DNA from: Acidobacteriota bacterium
GTDB taxonomy: Bacteria; Acidobacteriota; Terriglobia; Acidiferrales; UBA7541
DNA length: 11,421 nucleotides
Direction: 5' to 3'
Assembly: GCA_003224135.1 (NCBI GenBank)
Contig: QHYO01000460.1
Span: 1 to 11,421 of the forward strand
The notes under the pieces were generated by a model that worked only from the letters and a program-made list of their open reading frames with translations, was not told the DNA's origin and did not search any database. This document shows positions 1 through 6,164 of the stretch, piece by piece (the first letter of the stretch is position 1; every line of letters begins with the position of its first letter). Made by a program: the position numbers and the translations under genes.

Positions 1-1
1 A

Positions 2-1063
2 GTCGAAATCAAGCTCCGACATGGGATGAACGCGAAAGGGATCACTGGAGAAACACAGAACAAAATCATTCAAGCCATCACTTCGTTCGCACTGTATGGA
101 TTCCCCGAATCGCACGCGGCAAGTTTTGCTCTGATCGCGTATGCAAGCGCTTTTCTGAAGTGCCACTATCTCGCGGCATTTACTACCGCCATGCTGAACA
201 ATCAGCCCATGGGGTTCTACCAGCCAGCTACCTTAATTAAGGACGCCCAGCGCCATGGCCTGAAGTTCAAGCCAATTGATGTCACGCGCTCACAATGGGA
301 ATGCACGATCGAAGAAACTTCCGAGGACTTGGTTGTGCGCATTGGGCTGCGTTATGTAAAAGGACTGCGCAAAGAAACTGCGCAGCAGATTCTGGAGCAG
401 CGCATAATTCAGCCATTTGTTTCAATTGAGGACTTAAAACAGCGTGTGCCTCACATTCAGAAAGATGAGTTGCGCGTTCTCGCCAGCATAGGCGCTATGA
501 ATTTCATCTCCAGTAAGACGCGCATTCATCGTCGAAGCGCTTTATGGCAGGTTGAACGTTCAGGTCGCCCGGCGGGCGCTCTCTTTGAAGCACAACTCAG
601 AGCCGACGATTCCGAGTCATCCTCGCTTTTTTCGCCGCTCGATCCCATGGATGACGAGGAGCGGCTCGTTGCCGATTTTCGCGGCACCGGCCTCACTGTG
701 GGCCATCATCCAATGGCGCGTCATCGTGCGAACCTCAACCGAAACGGCGTTTCACCGGCATCGCGTCTCGCTTCTCTTCGCGATGGCTCAGTTGTTTGCG
801 TGGCTGGAGCCGTGATCGTTCGTCAACGCCCTGGAACGGCCAAAGGATTCGTATTTCTTAGTCTCGAAGATGAAACTGGCGTCGCCAACATCATCATCAC
901 ACCGCAACTCTTTGAAAGGGATCACACCACAGTGGTCCACAATTCATTTCTCATCATCGAAGGCGTGCTGCAAAACCAGGACGGCGTCATCTCGGTAAAG
1001 GCCGGAAACATCAAGCCATTTCATCTTTCCCGCGCCGCCGCCCCAGCCCACGATTTTTATTAA
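2..1063 (+). CDS. dnaE2: Error-prone DNA polymerase DnaE2, C-terminal part (5' cut by window edge)
   Basis: The frame is open from base 2, so the gene starts outside the window; the ATG at 26 is internal. What remains is about 353 residues, roughly the last third of a family of about 1050-1100 aa. It begins in the strongly conserved C-family polymerase stretch ITSFALYGFPESHAASFALI, followed by LKCHYLAAF and QPMGFYQPATL. Next comes a helix-hairpin-helix region (around GLRYVKGLR, local residues 115-180), then an OB-fold (about 245-340, with VCVAGAVIVRQRPGTAKG and FLSLEDETGVANIII). It ends in HDFY, like other DnaE2 proteins. The catalytic palm residues lie upstream of the window. DnaE2 is the translesion C-family polymerase that in many bacteria works with ImuB in a damage-inducible imuA-imuB-dnaE2 cassette. 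The upstream part is not visible, so that context cannot be checked. DnaE1 is less likely because of the short C-terminus and the QPMGFY signature. Confidence 0.95.
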   Translation, partial: VEIKLRHGMNAKGITGETQNKIIQAITSFALYGFPESHAASFALIAYASAFLKCHYLAAFTTAMLNNQPMGFYQPATLIKDAQRHGLKFKPIDVTRSQWECTIEETSEDLVVRIGLRYVKGLRKETAQQILEQRIIQPFVSIEDLKQRVPHIQKDELRVLASIGAMNFISSKTRIHRRSALWQVERSGRPAGALFEAQLRADDSESSSLFSPLDPMDDEERLVADFRGTGLTVGHHPMARHRANLNRNGVSPASRLASLRDGSVVCVAGAVIVRQRPGTAKGFVFLSLEDETGVANIIITPQLFERDHTTVVHNSFLIIEGVLQNQDGVISVKAGNIKPFHLSRAAAPAHDFY

Positions 1064-1083
1064 AGCTCGGCTAATGAATTGTC

Positions 1084-1627
1084 TCAGAGCGGCGCTTGCA
1101 CGGTGGTCTGCGCTGTAGTGCTCCCGCCATGATGGTCCGCGCAGGTGACGCTAACGATGTACGTCAGAGCGTGCCCGCCATTTCCAGCGGCTCTCAACTT
1201 CAGGTTGAACGGCCCGGTAATTACATAGTCCGTTCCAGCAATGGCTGGTCCCGAATAGTGGCCACAGCACTAATGCTGCAAACCGGATTGGGTCACAGAC
1301 ATCGGTGTCCTTAACAAGCATAGTCACTGGATCGAGTTTCTTGTTTGGCGGCCGCACTACGTTTGGAGATGCCACGACCGAGGAAATGACCGGGGGCAGG
1401 TCGACGACCGTGACTGACGTAGGACAATTTGAGCTGTTGCCTGACGCGTCCGTCGCGGTACACGTCAAAGATGTTGTGCCGAATCCGACGTGGAGCCCGA
1501 CGGAGGAAGGCAACTTGCCGTGACGGCCGGACAATTGTCAAACACCGTGGGATGCAGGTCCGCTGCAGCGCCGCTCGCGCTCGTAGAAAGAATCGTTTGG
1601 CGCCGGGCAAGAGATAGTTGGCGAATC
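1084..1627 (-). pseudogene. Decayed 3' end of an extracellular HYR/Ig-like repeat protein gene
   Basis: No single frame is open, but joining frames on the minus strand gives a continuous, family-like C-terminus. Piece 1 (about 1627-1586) reads DSPTISCPAPNDSF. Piece 2 (1584-1489) reads TSASGAAADLHPTVFDNCP, then AVTASCLPPSGST. Piece 3 (1486-1292) contains GFGTTSLTCTATDASGNSS, VDLPPVISSVVASPNVV and DTDVCD. Piece 4 (1289-1245) reads NPVCSISAVATIRDQ. Piece 5 (1242-1084) contains IAGTDYVITGPFNLKLRA and ends VQAPL-stop at 1086-1084. This matches a HYR module (CP...DNCP...PSGSTF..GTT..CTATDASGN) followed by the related terminal module (PPVIS.V.ASP...PPN.K..PVT). Junctions lie near 1585, 1488, 1290 and 1243; the last three each fit loss of one base. 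Such modules belong to large secreted or adhesin-like proteins. No in-frame stops occur inside the joined pieces, so decay looks recent. The 5' part is not recognisable upstream of about 1628. Assembly error is an alternative, but the neighbouring long genes are intact. Confidence 0.75.
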
Positions 1628-1889
1628 GTTTCATTACGCAGGGAAAAATTCCTGAAGAATCGGACGAACATTTCGTCCCCAGGAGCTCGGCGATCATAGA
1701 GGAACTTCGTTGCGGACTCAGAGCAGCGATCCAACTCATCGACGTCCAGCGAGTGTCCGGGGCGATGCGCGCATTGAATTCGATTCCAGCGCACCCATTC
1801 GTGAGGTAGAATCCCTGCTCGCCACGCTACCTAAATCCGATCGCCATCGAGCAGCGACGGCGCCTTGCCTCCTGGCGCCGAGGTGCATC
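1628..1889. other. Unassigned stretch between the pseudogene and the STAS gene
   Basis: I could not identify a gene here. Short open frames exist on both strands, but none shows a recognisable motif or a convincing ribosome binding site. The plus-strand frame ending at 1809 contains a helix-like segment (IEELRCGLRAAIQLIDVQR) that could be a relic, but I cannot assign it. The start of the broken HYR gene may once have extended through this stretch. The only feature I would assign is the Shine-Dalgarno-like GAGGTG at 1880-1885, which serves the GTG start at 1890. Confidence 0.4.
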
Positions 1890-2234
1890 GTGATCCTGAC
1901 TATCGAACGAAAGAAGATCCCTCCCGACATCGAGGTCCTCGAAATGAACGGCCGTATCATCCTGGGCAATAGCTCGCGCGACGTGGAATTGAAACTGGCG
2001 GAAATTCTCAGTGAGCATGCCAAGAAAATCATCTTCGATCTCAGTGGAGTCACGATACTGGACAGCACAGGCATCGGAATTTTGGTGGTGTGCCAGGGAA
2101 AGATTCACAAGGCAGGAGGGCGCTTGCACATCGCGGGCGCCTCTGGTTTCGTGGAAGAGACATTGAAGATCACAAGCGTGGACAAACTTCTCCAATTGTT
2201 CCCTTCGATCGCCGAAGCCGCCGCCGGCTTCTAG
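1890..2234 (+). CDS. STAS-domain anti-sigma factor antagonist (anti-anti-sigma) protein
   Basis: I chose GTG 1890, giving 114 aa, because GAGGTG lies 4 bases upstream and the STAS fold begins at once (ILTIERKKIPPDIEVLEMNG). The open frame runs back to 1710, but those extra 60 residues are rich in R, S and P and unlike the domain. The protein is a single STAS domain: a beta strand with the usual L-x-G-x-I/L turn (GRIILGNSSRDVELKLAEIL), the strand KKIIFDLSGV, then LDSTGIGILV, where Ser59 of D58-S59 is the position phosphorylated in SpoIIAA/RsbV-type antagonists. A C-terminal helix follows (SVDKLLQLFPSIAEAA). In this family the unphosphorylated form binds an anti-sigma kinase and frees a sigma factor. 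No RsbW-like kinase or PP2C phosphatase is in the window, so the partner is unknown. It lies 144 bases upstream of the receiver-kinase gene on the same strand and may belong to the same signalling group. Confidence 0.9.
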   Translation: MILTIERKKIPPDIEVLEMNGRIILGNSSRDVELKLAEILSEHAKKIIFDLSGVTILDSTGIGILVVCQGKIHKAGGRLHIAGASGFVEETLKITSVDKLLQLFPSIAEAAAGF

Positions 2235-2292
2235 ACAGGGTTCCCCCCGATTCTGCGGCTGCAATTAAGGCGATTCCTGTATAGCTCTCACA

Positions 2293-2320
2293 TTGTCCGG
2301 TTCACTAGACTGAATATCCC
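2293..2320 (+). promoter_or_regulatory. Possible sigma-70-type promoter for the receiver-kinase gene
   Basis: TTGTCC (2293-2298) and TATCCC (2315-2320) are separated by 16 bases in the gap between the STAS gene and the kinase gene. Both hexamers deviate from consensus. This is only a weak candidate, and the two genes could instead be cotranscribed. Confidence 0.22.
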
Positions 2321-2378
2321 TTGCTGACTGCGAGCATTCTCTCCAGGTCAGACAATCATTCGGAGGCGGTCAGGGCCG

Positions 2379-3995
2379 TTGGATTCATTGCGTATTCTGC
2401 TCGTTGACGATCACGAACCTGTCCGCCGCGGGGTCCGATCCTTGCTATCGTCGCATAGCGACTGGCTTGTATGCGGCGAGGCGGTCGATGGCCTCGATGC
2501 GATTGAGAAAGCAAAAGCGCTTCGCCCAAACGTCGTCTTGATGGACATTTCGATGCCCCGGATGAACGGGCTCGATGCAACGCAGATCTTGCGGCGGGAC
2601 ATGCCAGACTCAAAAATCGTCATCGTCAGCCAGAACGATCCGGCAATGGCTTGTCGCCAAGCAACTGAAGTGGACGCGGCTGGCTACGTCGCGAAGAGTT
2701 CTCTTTCAGATGATTTAGTCCCAACGATCGAGAAGGTGATCAGCCGCGAACCGAAAAACGGGAGCCATCCGATGAGCGCGACCGCATCAAGTTGGCTGCC
2801 AGGTGAAGCCGAGGATCGCCTCCAGCACCTGGCCGCGATCGTGGATTCCTCGGACGACGGGATCATCAGCAAGAATCTCGACGGCGTCATTACCAGTTGG
2901 AATAAAGCTGCGGAACGACTCTTCGGCTACTCCGCCGAAGAAGCCGTCGGACGCCACATCACGCTCATTATTCCTTCCGACCGCCGACACGAAGAGGCGA
3001 TGATTCTTGACCGGCTCAAACGAGGCGAACGCGTGGAGCATTTCGAAACGGTACGCGTGCGCAAAGACGGCGGTATGCTGGATGTTTCCCTGACCATATC
3101 GCCGGTAAAAGACTCGCAAGGCCGCTTCATCGGGGCTTCGAAGATAGCGCGGGACATCACCGCTCAAAAACGCGCCGAACAAACGCTTCGGGAAAACGAG
3201 CAGCGGCTTCGCGCGTTGACCGACGCATTGGAAGCCCAGGTTCGCGCCAGGACCATGGAACTTGAACGCCGAAATAGAGAAGTGCTCCACCAATCCCAAA
3301 AACTCAGAGAGTTGTCGCACCGGTTGATCCGAATCCAGGATGACGAAAGGCGCCATATTGCGCGGGAACTTCATGACAGCGCAGGACAAATCCTCGCTGC
3401 GCTTGGAATGAATCTCGCAACCGTCGTGCGAAACGCGAAATTAGATGCGCCGGAGCTCGCCAGACTGGCCGAGGAAAGCGAACAGATGGTTCGAGAATTG
3501 AGCCAGGAGATACGGACAACATCTTACTTGTTGCATCCGCCGCTTCTGGATGAGTGTGGACTATCTGAATCGCTTCTCTGGTATATTCGCGGACTGAAAG
3601 AACGCAGCGGGCTTGAGGTCACACTAGCTATTCCAGATGACTTCGGACGTCTCACACCCGAGATGGAATTGGTGATATTTCGAATTGTGCAAGAGTGTCT
3701 GACAAATGTGCATCGCCATTCGGGCAGCAGAGTTGCAGCGATTGAGATTAAGCGCGGTTCCGGGAACATAACACTCAGCGTTCAGGATGAGGGCAGCGGC
3801 ATACCTTCGGCAAAACTTCTCGAAATTGAGTCGCAAGGCGGAGGAGTGGGAATTCGCGGAATGCGTGAGCGTGTGCTCCAATGCGGCGGTAAGATGGCCC
3901 TCCAGTCCGGCGCTAGAGGCACGAAAATTTCAGTCAGTTTTCCAGCTGCCGATCTGAGACCGGCCGAAGAAGTTCCCGGCGCGGCGCTCGCTTGA
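2379..3995 (+). CDS. Receiver-PAS-histidine kinase fusion (NarL/HisKA_3-type kinase)
   Basis: A 538-aa cytoplasmic signalling protein without membrane segments. Residues 4-122 form a CheY-like receiver: acidic pair D10/D11, phosphoacceptor D56 in VVLMDISMPRMNGL, switch residue S84 and conserved K106. Residues 145-265 form a PAS domain (VDSSDDGIISKNLDGVITSW, FGYSAEEAVGRH) that ends in the usual SKIARDITAQKRAE linker. A coiled coil (268-318) leads into a HisKA_3 dimerisation domain with phosphoacceptor H332 in RHIARELHDSAGQ. The ATPase domain (about 428-522) has N-box N443 in QECLTNVHRHSG, DEGSGIP and GGGVGIRGMRERV. The receiver is N-terminal, before the sensor, so it may modulate the kinase or be its output. 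I chose TTG 2379 because the receiver begins there (DSLRILLVDDH); GGAGG at 2362-2366 is 12 bases away, so the start is only fairly certain. The kinase belongs to the class that usually partners LuxR/NarL regulators, but none is adjacent. Confidence 0.92.
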   Translation: MDSLRILLVDDHEPVRRGVRSLLSSHSDWLVCGEAVDGLDAIEKAKALRPNVVLMDISMPRMNGLDATQILRRDMPDSKIVIVSQNDPAMACRQATEVDAAGYVAKSSLSDDLVPTIEKVISREPKNGSHPMSATASSWLPGEAEDRLQHLAAIVDSSDDGIISKNLDGVITSWNKAAERLFGYSAEEAVGRHITLIIPSDRRHEEAMILDRLKRGERVEHFETVRVRKDGGMLDVSLTISPVKDSQGRFIGASKIARDITAQKRAEQTLRENEQRLRALTDALEAQVRARTMELERRNREVLHQSQKLRELSHRLIRIQDDERRHIARELHDSAGQILAALGMNLATVVRNAKLDAPELARLAEESEQMVRELSQEIRTTSYLLHPPLLDECGLSESLLWYIRGLKERSGLEVTLAIPDDFGRLTPEMELVIFRIVQECLTNVHRHSGSRVAAIEIKRGSGNITLSVQDEGSGIPSAKLLEIESQGGGVGIRGMRERVLQCGGKMALQSGARGTKISVSFPAADLRPAEEVPGAALA

Positions 3996-4015
3996 AATAG
4001 GCAAGGGTCGCTATC

Positions 4016-4041
4016 AGGCGCGTCGCAGAGTTAGGGCGCCT
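4016..4041 (+). terminator. Weak hairpin between convergent genes
   Basis: AGGCGC (4016-4021) can pair with GCGCCT (4036-4041) across a 14-base loop, followed by only TTTCC. It sits where the kinase gene and the XRE-S24 gene converge and overlaps the stop of the latter (4031-4033). The stem is short and the U-tract poor, so it is at best a weak terminator. Confidence 0.18.
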
Positions 4042-4819
4042 TTCCAATCCACCACAAAACCTTTGCCACAATCTTCCATTTCTGTTTTCCGCTCAAGGTA
4101 ATCGATTCGTAGCTGGCATTTTCCGATTGCAGCACAACCGTGTGGTCATAGCGTTTCAGTCTAGAAACGGTCAGCCCTTTGTCCTGATGCGAGGCAATCA
4201 CGATTTTGCCGTTCAAATCGCCGACATTGGACTGCGAAAAATCGACAACGAGAATGTAGCCGTCGTGAATCAGGGGCGACATCGAGTTGCGACGAACACG
4301 CAGACAACTTGTCGTTGATGGATGGGGGCACCAATCTTTGGGCGCCGCGATCATGCCCTCAATCGGAGCGTCCTGCAGCAGCTCATGATCGTCACCCTTT
4401 TCGCCGTGTGATGCTGCTACGGTTTTCAGCAGGGGGATAGCCACGAGTTGAAGCTTTTCATCCGGCTTTGGCTTTCTCGCACCTCCGCCAGCACCTGCGA
4501 TTTCAAGTTTGGGGATCTGTGCCTGCCGCAAGCGTTTTTGCAAGCGCGGTACGACGCGTAGCAAGTCTTCCTTGCTAAGACCCGCTTGTCCCCAAAAGTA
4601 CCAGCACACTGGATCGCCCGCAAGATTTCCCATCTCGATGTAGATGTGCGACGGCGGTTCCGAAATTCCCCGCTCCCATCGCGACACCGCCATGGCGGAG
4701 CAATGGAATGCATCACCAAAGGCGACTTGATTTAGTCCAACTCTGTTGCGTAGGCGGACAATCGCCTTCGCCCACTCCGGCTGGAAAGAAGCACTCGATT
4801 TGTGCCTCGATTTCGCCAT
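4031..4819 (-). CDS. XRE-type HTH / S24 (CI/LexA-like) transcriptional regulator
   Basis: I chose ATG 4819 (262 aa) because GAGG lies 5 bases upstream (GAGGAAGTGATG) and because the longer frame back to 4930 would run through the apparent promoter and operator. Residues about 19-70 form an XRE helix-turn-helix (AIVRLRNRVGLNQVAFGDAF, then AMAVSRWERGISEPP). A linker rich in K, G and Q follows. The C-terminal S24 domain (about 160-255) has RVRRNSMSPLIHDGYILVVD, placing the conserved Ser at residue 179, and GDLNGKIVIASHQDKGLTVSRLKRY. In LexA the catalytic Lys lies in VTVKRLK; the equivalent here appears to be S219 in LTVSRLK. It may therefore not self-cleave and could respond to a ligand or partner instead; K222 is nearby but shifted. 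The gene converges with the kinase gene and diverges from the Crp-like gene. A perfect palindrome overlaps its own apparent promoter, which suggests autorepression. Confidence 0.9.
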   Translation of the reverse strand: MAKSRHKSSASFQPEWAKAIVRLRNRVGLNQVAFGDAFHCSAMAVSRWERGISEPPSHIYIEMGNLAGDPVCWYFWGQAGLSKEDLLRVVPRLQKRLRQAQIPKLEIAGAGGGARKPKPDEKLQLVAIPLLKTVAASHGEKGDDHELLQDAPIEGMIAAPKDWCPHPSTTSCLRVRRNSMSPLIHDGYILVVDFSQSNVGDLNGKIVIASHQDKGLTVSRLKRYDHTVVLQSENASYESITLSGKQKWKIVAKVLWWIGKAP

Positions 4820-4866
4820 CACTTCCTCATTCTCCCGCTCCCGGCCGTGCGACGCCACGATTATTG

Positions 4867-4896
4867 AATGTACGCCAGCGTACCCAACCTTGGCAA
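4867..4896 (-). promoter_or_regulatory. Apparent promoter of the XRE-S24 gene
   Basis: On the minus strand TTGCCA (4896-4891) is followed after 18 bases by TACATT (4872-4867), 47 bases before the chosen ATG. The palindrome at 4870-4883 fills the downstream half of the spacer and the first three bases of the -10 hexamer. A repressor bound there should block transcription. This is motif reading, not an experimentally known start. Confidence 0.45.
4870..4883. promoter_or_regulatory. Palindromic operator candidate 1 (GTACGC-CA-GCGTAC)
   Basis: A perfect 6-2-6 inverted repeat, GTACGCCAGCGTAC, in the divergent gap between the XRE-S24 gene and the Crp-like gene. The same two half-sites recur at 6084-6097 upstream of the receiver gene. 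It is closer to the XRE-S24 gene (50 bases) than to the Crp-like gene (157 bases) and overlaps the -10 candidate of the former. HTH-S24 dimers bind this kind of symmetric site, so the adjacent regulator is the most likely reader; that is an inference. Confidence 0.7.
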
Positions 4897-5040
4897 GGGG
4901 GAGGCAGGTGGCTTCTTGGCAATCTATCATTCCCTACTAGTCATGGGCGTTAGTCAGGAGTATGGTTAGGTTGTCCCCTCGCATGACGCCACTACGACGT
5001 CCTGCGAACAGACGGTTTTCGCCTCGCAAGGAGCCGCGGT

Positions 5041-5811
5041 TTGCCGAATGAGAAATCCGATATTCGACGTAATAAAGCCGCTGTCCCAATCGGTTCCGAT
5101 GGCAATGGCAGCCAGTCGATACAGAATCATATTCTGCTGGCCCTTCCGCGCAGCGTTCGCAGTGCCATGCTCGCGAAATCGCAATTTATCCAATTGCCTA
5201 CTCCCTATGTTCTGAATGAGGTAGGCGCGCCGATTCAGCACGCGTATTTCCTTGAAAGCGGGCTTTCTTCGATTCTGAACGTATTGCAAAACGGAAAAAG
5301 TGTTGAAGTCGGGCTCACCGGCAAGGAAGGTTTTGTCGGCGTACCTCTCATCGCCGGTTTCAAAACAAGTCCCACGCGCGTCATCATGCAAGTCGGAGGA
5401 ACAGCGTTCCGGATCGCCGCCAAAGACATTAAGGTGTTCTTAAAAGACTATCCAGCGCTCGATAGAAGCTTGCAAAGGTACTCGCAGGAAATTTCCTTGC
5501 AGGCTGCTCAGACTGCGGTATGCAACCGAGTGCACGAAATCGATCAGCGGCTGGCCCGATGGCTGCTGATGAGCCAGGATCGAATCGATAACGAATTGGT
5601 TCCATTAACACAAGAATTTTTGGCGCACATGCTCGGCACCCGACGGGCAAGCGTGACCGTTGCGGCCGGAATGTTGCAAAGGGCGGGCCTAATCAGCTAT
5701 GTACGCGGCCAATTGAAGATTGAAGACCGTGCCCGCCTGGAGAGCACGGTTTGCGAGTGCTACGGAACCTTGAAACAGAGACTGGACACGTGGAAATCGG
5801 AGTCTCTGTAG
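5041..5811 (+). CDS. Crp/Fnr-family transcriptional regulator
   Basis: A 256-aa protein. TTG 5041 is supported by AAGGAG at 5028-5033, 7 bases upstream, and by the absence of a better start before the domain. Residues about 29-145 form a cNMP-binding-like beta barrel (HILLALPRSVRSAML, QHAYFLESGLSSIL, VEVGLTGKEGFVGVP). A long dimerisation helix follows (SLQAAQTAVCNRVHEIDQRL), then a Crp-type winged helix at about 187-230 (LTQEFLAHMLGTRRASVTVA, LQRAGLISYVRGQLKI). The canonical Arg-Ser pair that contacts the cAMP phosphate in E. coli CRP is not evident in the GVPLIAGFKTSPTRV segment. There is no N-terminal Cys cluster as in FNR, so the signal is unknown. The 57-aa gene follows after 37 bases and is probably cotranscribed. 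It diverges from the XRE-S24 gene, so operator 1 might influence it too. Confidence 0.93.
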   Translation: MPNEKSDIRRNKAAVPIGSDGNGSQSIQNHILLALPRSVRSAMLAKSQFIQLPTPYVLNEVGAPIQHAYFLESGLSSILNVLQNGKSVEVGLTGKEGFVGVPLIAGFKTSPTRVIMQVGGTAFRIAAKDIKVFLKDYPALDRSLQRYSQEISLQAAQTAVCNRVHEIDQRLARWLLMSQDRIDNELVPLTQEFLAHMLGTRRASVTVAAGMLQRAGLISYVRGQLKIEDRARLESTVCECYGTLKQRLDTWKSESL

Positions 5812-5832
5812 CTGACCGAATATTTGATTGCA

Positions 5833-5850
5833 ACGGAGGAGGTGCTCCGT
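5833..5850 (+). promoter_or_regulatory. Hairpin covering the ribosome binding site and start of the 57-aa gene
   Basis: ACGGAG (5833-5838) pairs perfectly with CTCCGT (5845-5850) across a 6-base loop, GAGGTG. The hairpin includes most of the strong Shine-Dalgarno stretch GGAGGAGG (5835-5842) and the first two bases of the GTG start at 5849. Folding in the mRNA should reduce initiation unless translation of the upstream Crp-like gene opens it. The pairing is seen; the effect is inferred. Confidence 0.4.
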
Positions 5851-6022
5851 GAACGAGCGAATGTGGCGAAAGTTGTACGAATTGGCCCTATCGGAACGTG
5901 ACCCGCAGAAATTAAGCGATCGCATTTACGAAACCGAAGCGGCAATTTTCCTGCGTCTGCAAACTTTGGAGAAAGGGCCGGTTTCTCAAGCTGAGCTTGA
6001 CGAAAGAAGTTCGGTGTACTAG
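5849..6022 (+). CDS. Small protein of unknown function (57 aa)
   Basis: I chose GTG 5849 because GGAGGAGG lies 6 bases upstream; the open frame also has an earlier TTG at 5828, but that has no ribosome binding site. The product is a soluble, charged, mostly helical protein: NERMWRKLYELALSERDPQK, then LSDRIYETEAAIFLRLQTLE, then a polar tail ending SSVY. It has no Cys, signal peptide or membrane segment. The pattern W-x-x-L...A..E.DP.KL...I resembles, from memory, small hypothetical proteins common near regulators in Acidobacteriota, but I know of no established function. It follows the Crp-like gene by 37 bases and precedes the receiver gene, suggesting a role as a partner or small adaptor. 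A hairpin over its start hints at coupled or regulated translation. Confidence 0.7.
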   Translation: MNERMWRKLYELALSERDPQKLSDRIYETEAAIFLRLQTLEKGPVSQAELDERSSVY

Positions 6023-6083
6023 GACTCTAGCGCCGCTTCTTCACATACGGCAAAACCCTCATTGCGCGTCCAATCGCAAATTC

Positions 6084-6097
6084 GTACGCTAGCGTAC
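6084..6097. promoter_or_regulatory. Palindromic operator candidate 2 (GTACGC-TA-GCGTAC)
   Basis: A perfect 14-bp palindrome, GTACGCTAGCGTAC, 67 bases before the receiver gene. It shares both 6-base half-sites and the 2-base spacing with 4870-4883. Its last three bases begin the hexamer TACTAT (6095-6100), a good -10 candidate; no good -35 is visible, with 6071-6077 being poor. The positioning is the same as at the XRE-S24 promoter. Other half-sites in the window, such as 3051, 5339 and 5701, lie inside genes and are not paired. Confidence 0.7.
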
Positions 6098-6143
6098 TAT
6101 TGAGGTTCCCCGTTCCGGGTGCTCTCCAGCGTTTTGGCTGTCA

Positions 6144-6158
6144 CCTCCAGCAGGGAGG
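6144..6158 (+). promoter_or_regulatory. Hairpin sequestering the ribosome binding site of the receiver gene
   Basis: CCTCC (6144-6148) is complementary to GGAGG (6154-6158) with a 5-base loop, AGCAG. GGAGG is the core of the Shine-Dalgarno site, 6 bases upstream of ATG 6165. A stem of only 5 bp with a tight loop could hide the site in the mRNA. It could also be chance, since any anti-SD-like CCTCC near an SD would do this. Confidence 0.3.
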
Positions 6159-6164
6159 CTGAAC

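Noticed and set aside
1311..1739. 142-codon minus-strand frame in the pseudogene region
   Set aside because: It is arginine-rich with no motif; the HYR signal is in the other two frames, so this is a shadow of the broken gene.
1710..1889. N-terminal extension of the STAS protein from 1710
   Set aside because: The extra 60 residues are low in domain-like character. GTG 1890 has a Shine-Dalgarno site and starts exactly at the STAS fold.
3051..3056. Further GTACGC/GCGTAC half-sites (3051, 5339, 5701, 9755, 9843)
   Set aside because: They are single half-sites inside genes without the matching partner at 2-base spacing.
4820..4930. Longer start for the XRE-S24 protein at 4930
   Set aside because: It would translate through the promoter and palindrome; ATG 4819 has a strong ribosome site.
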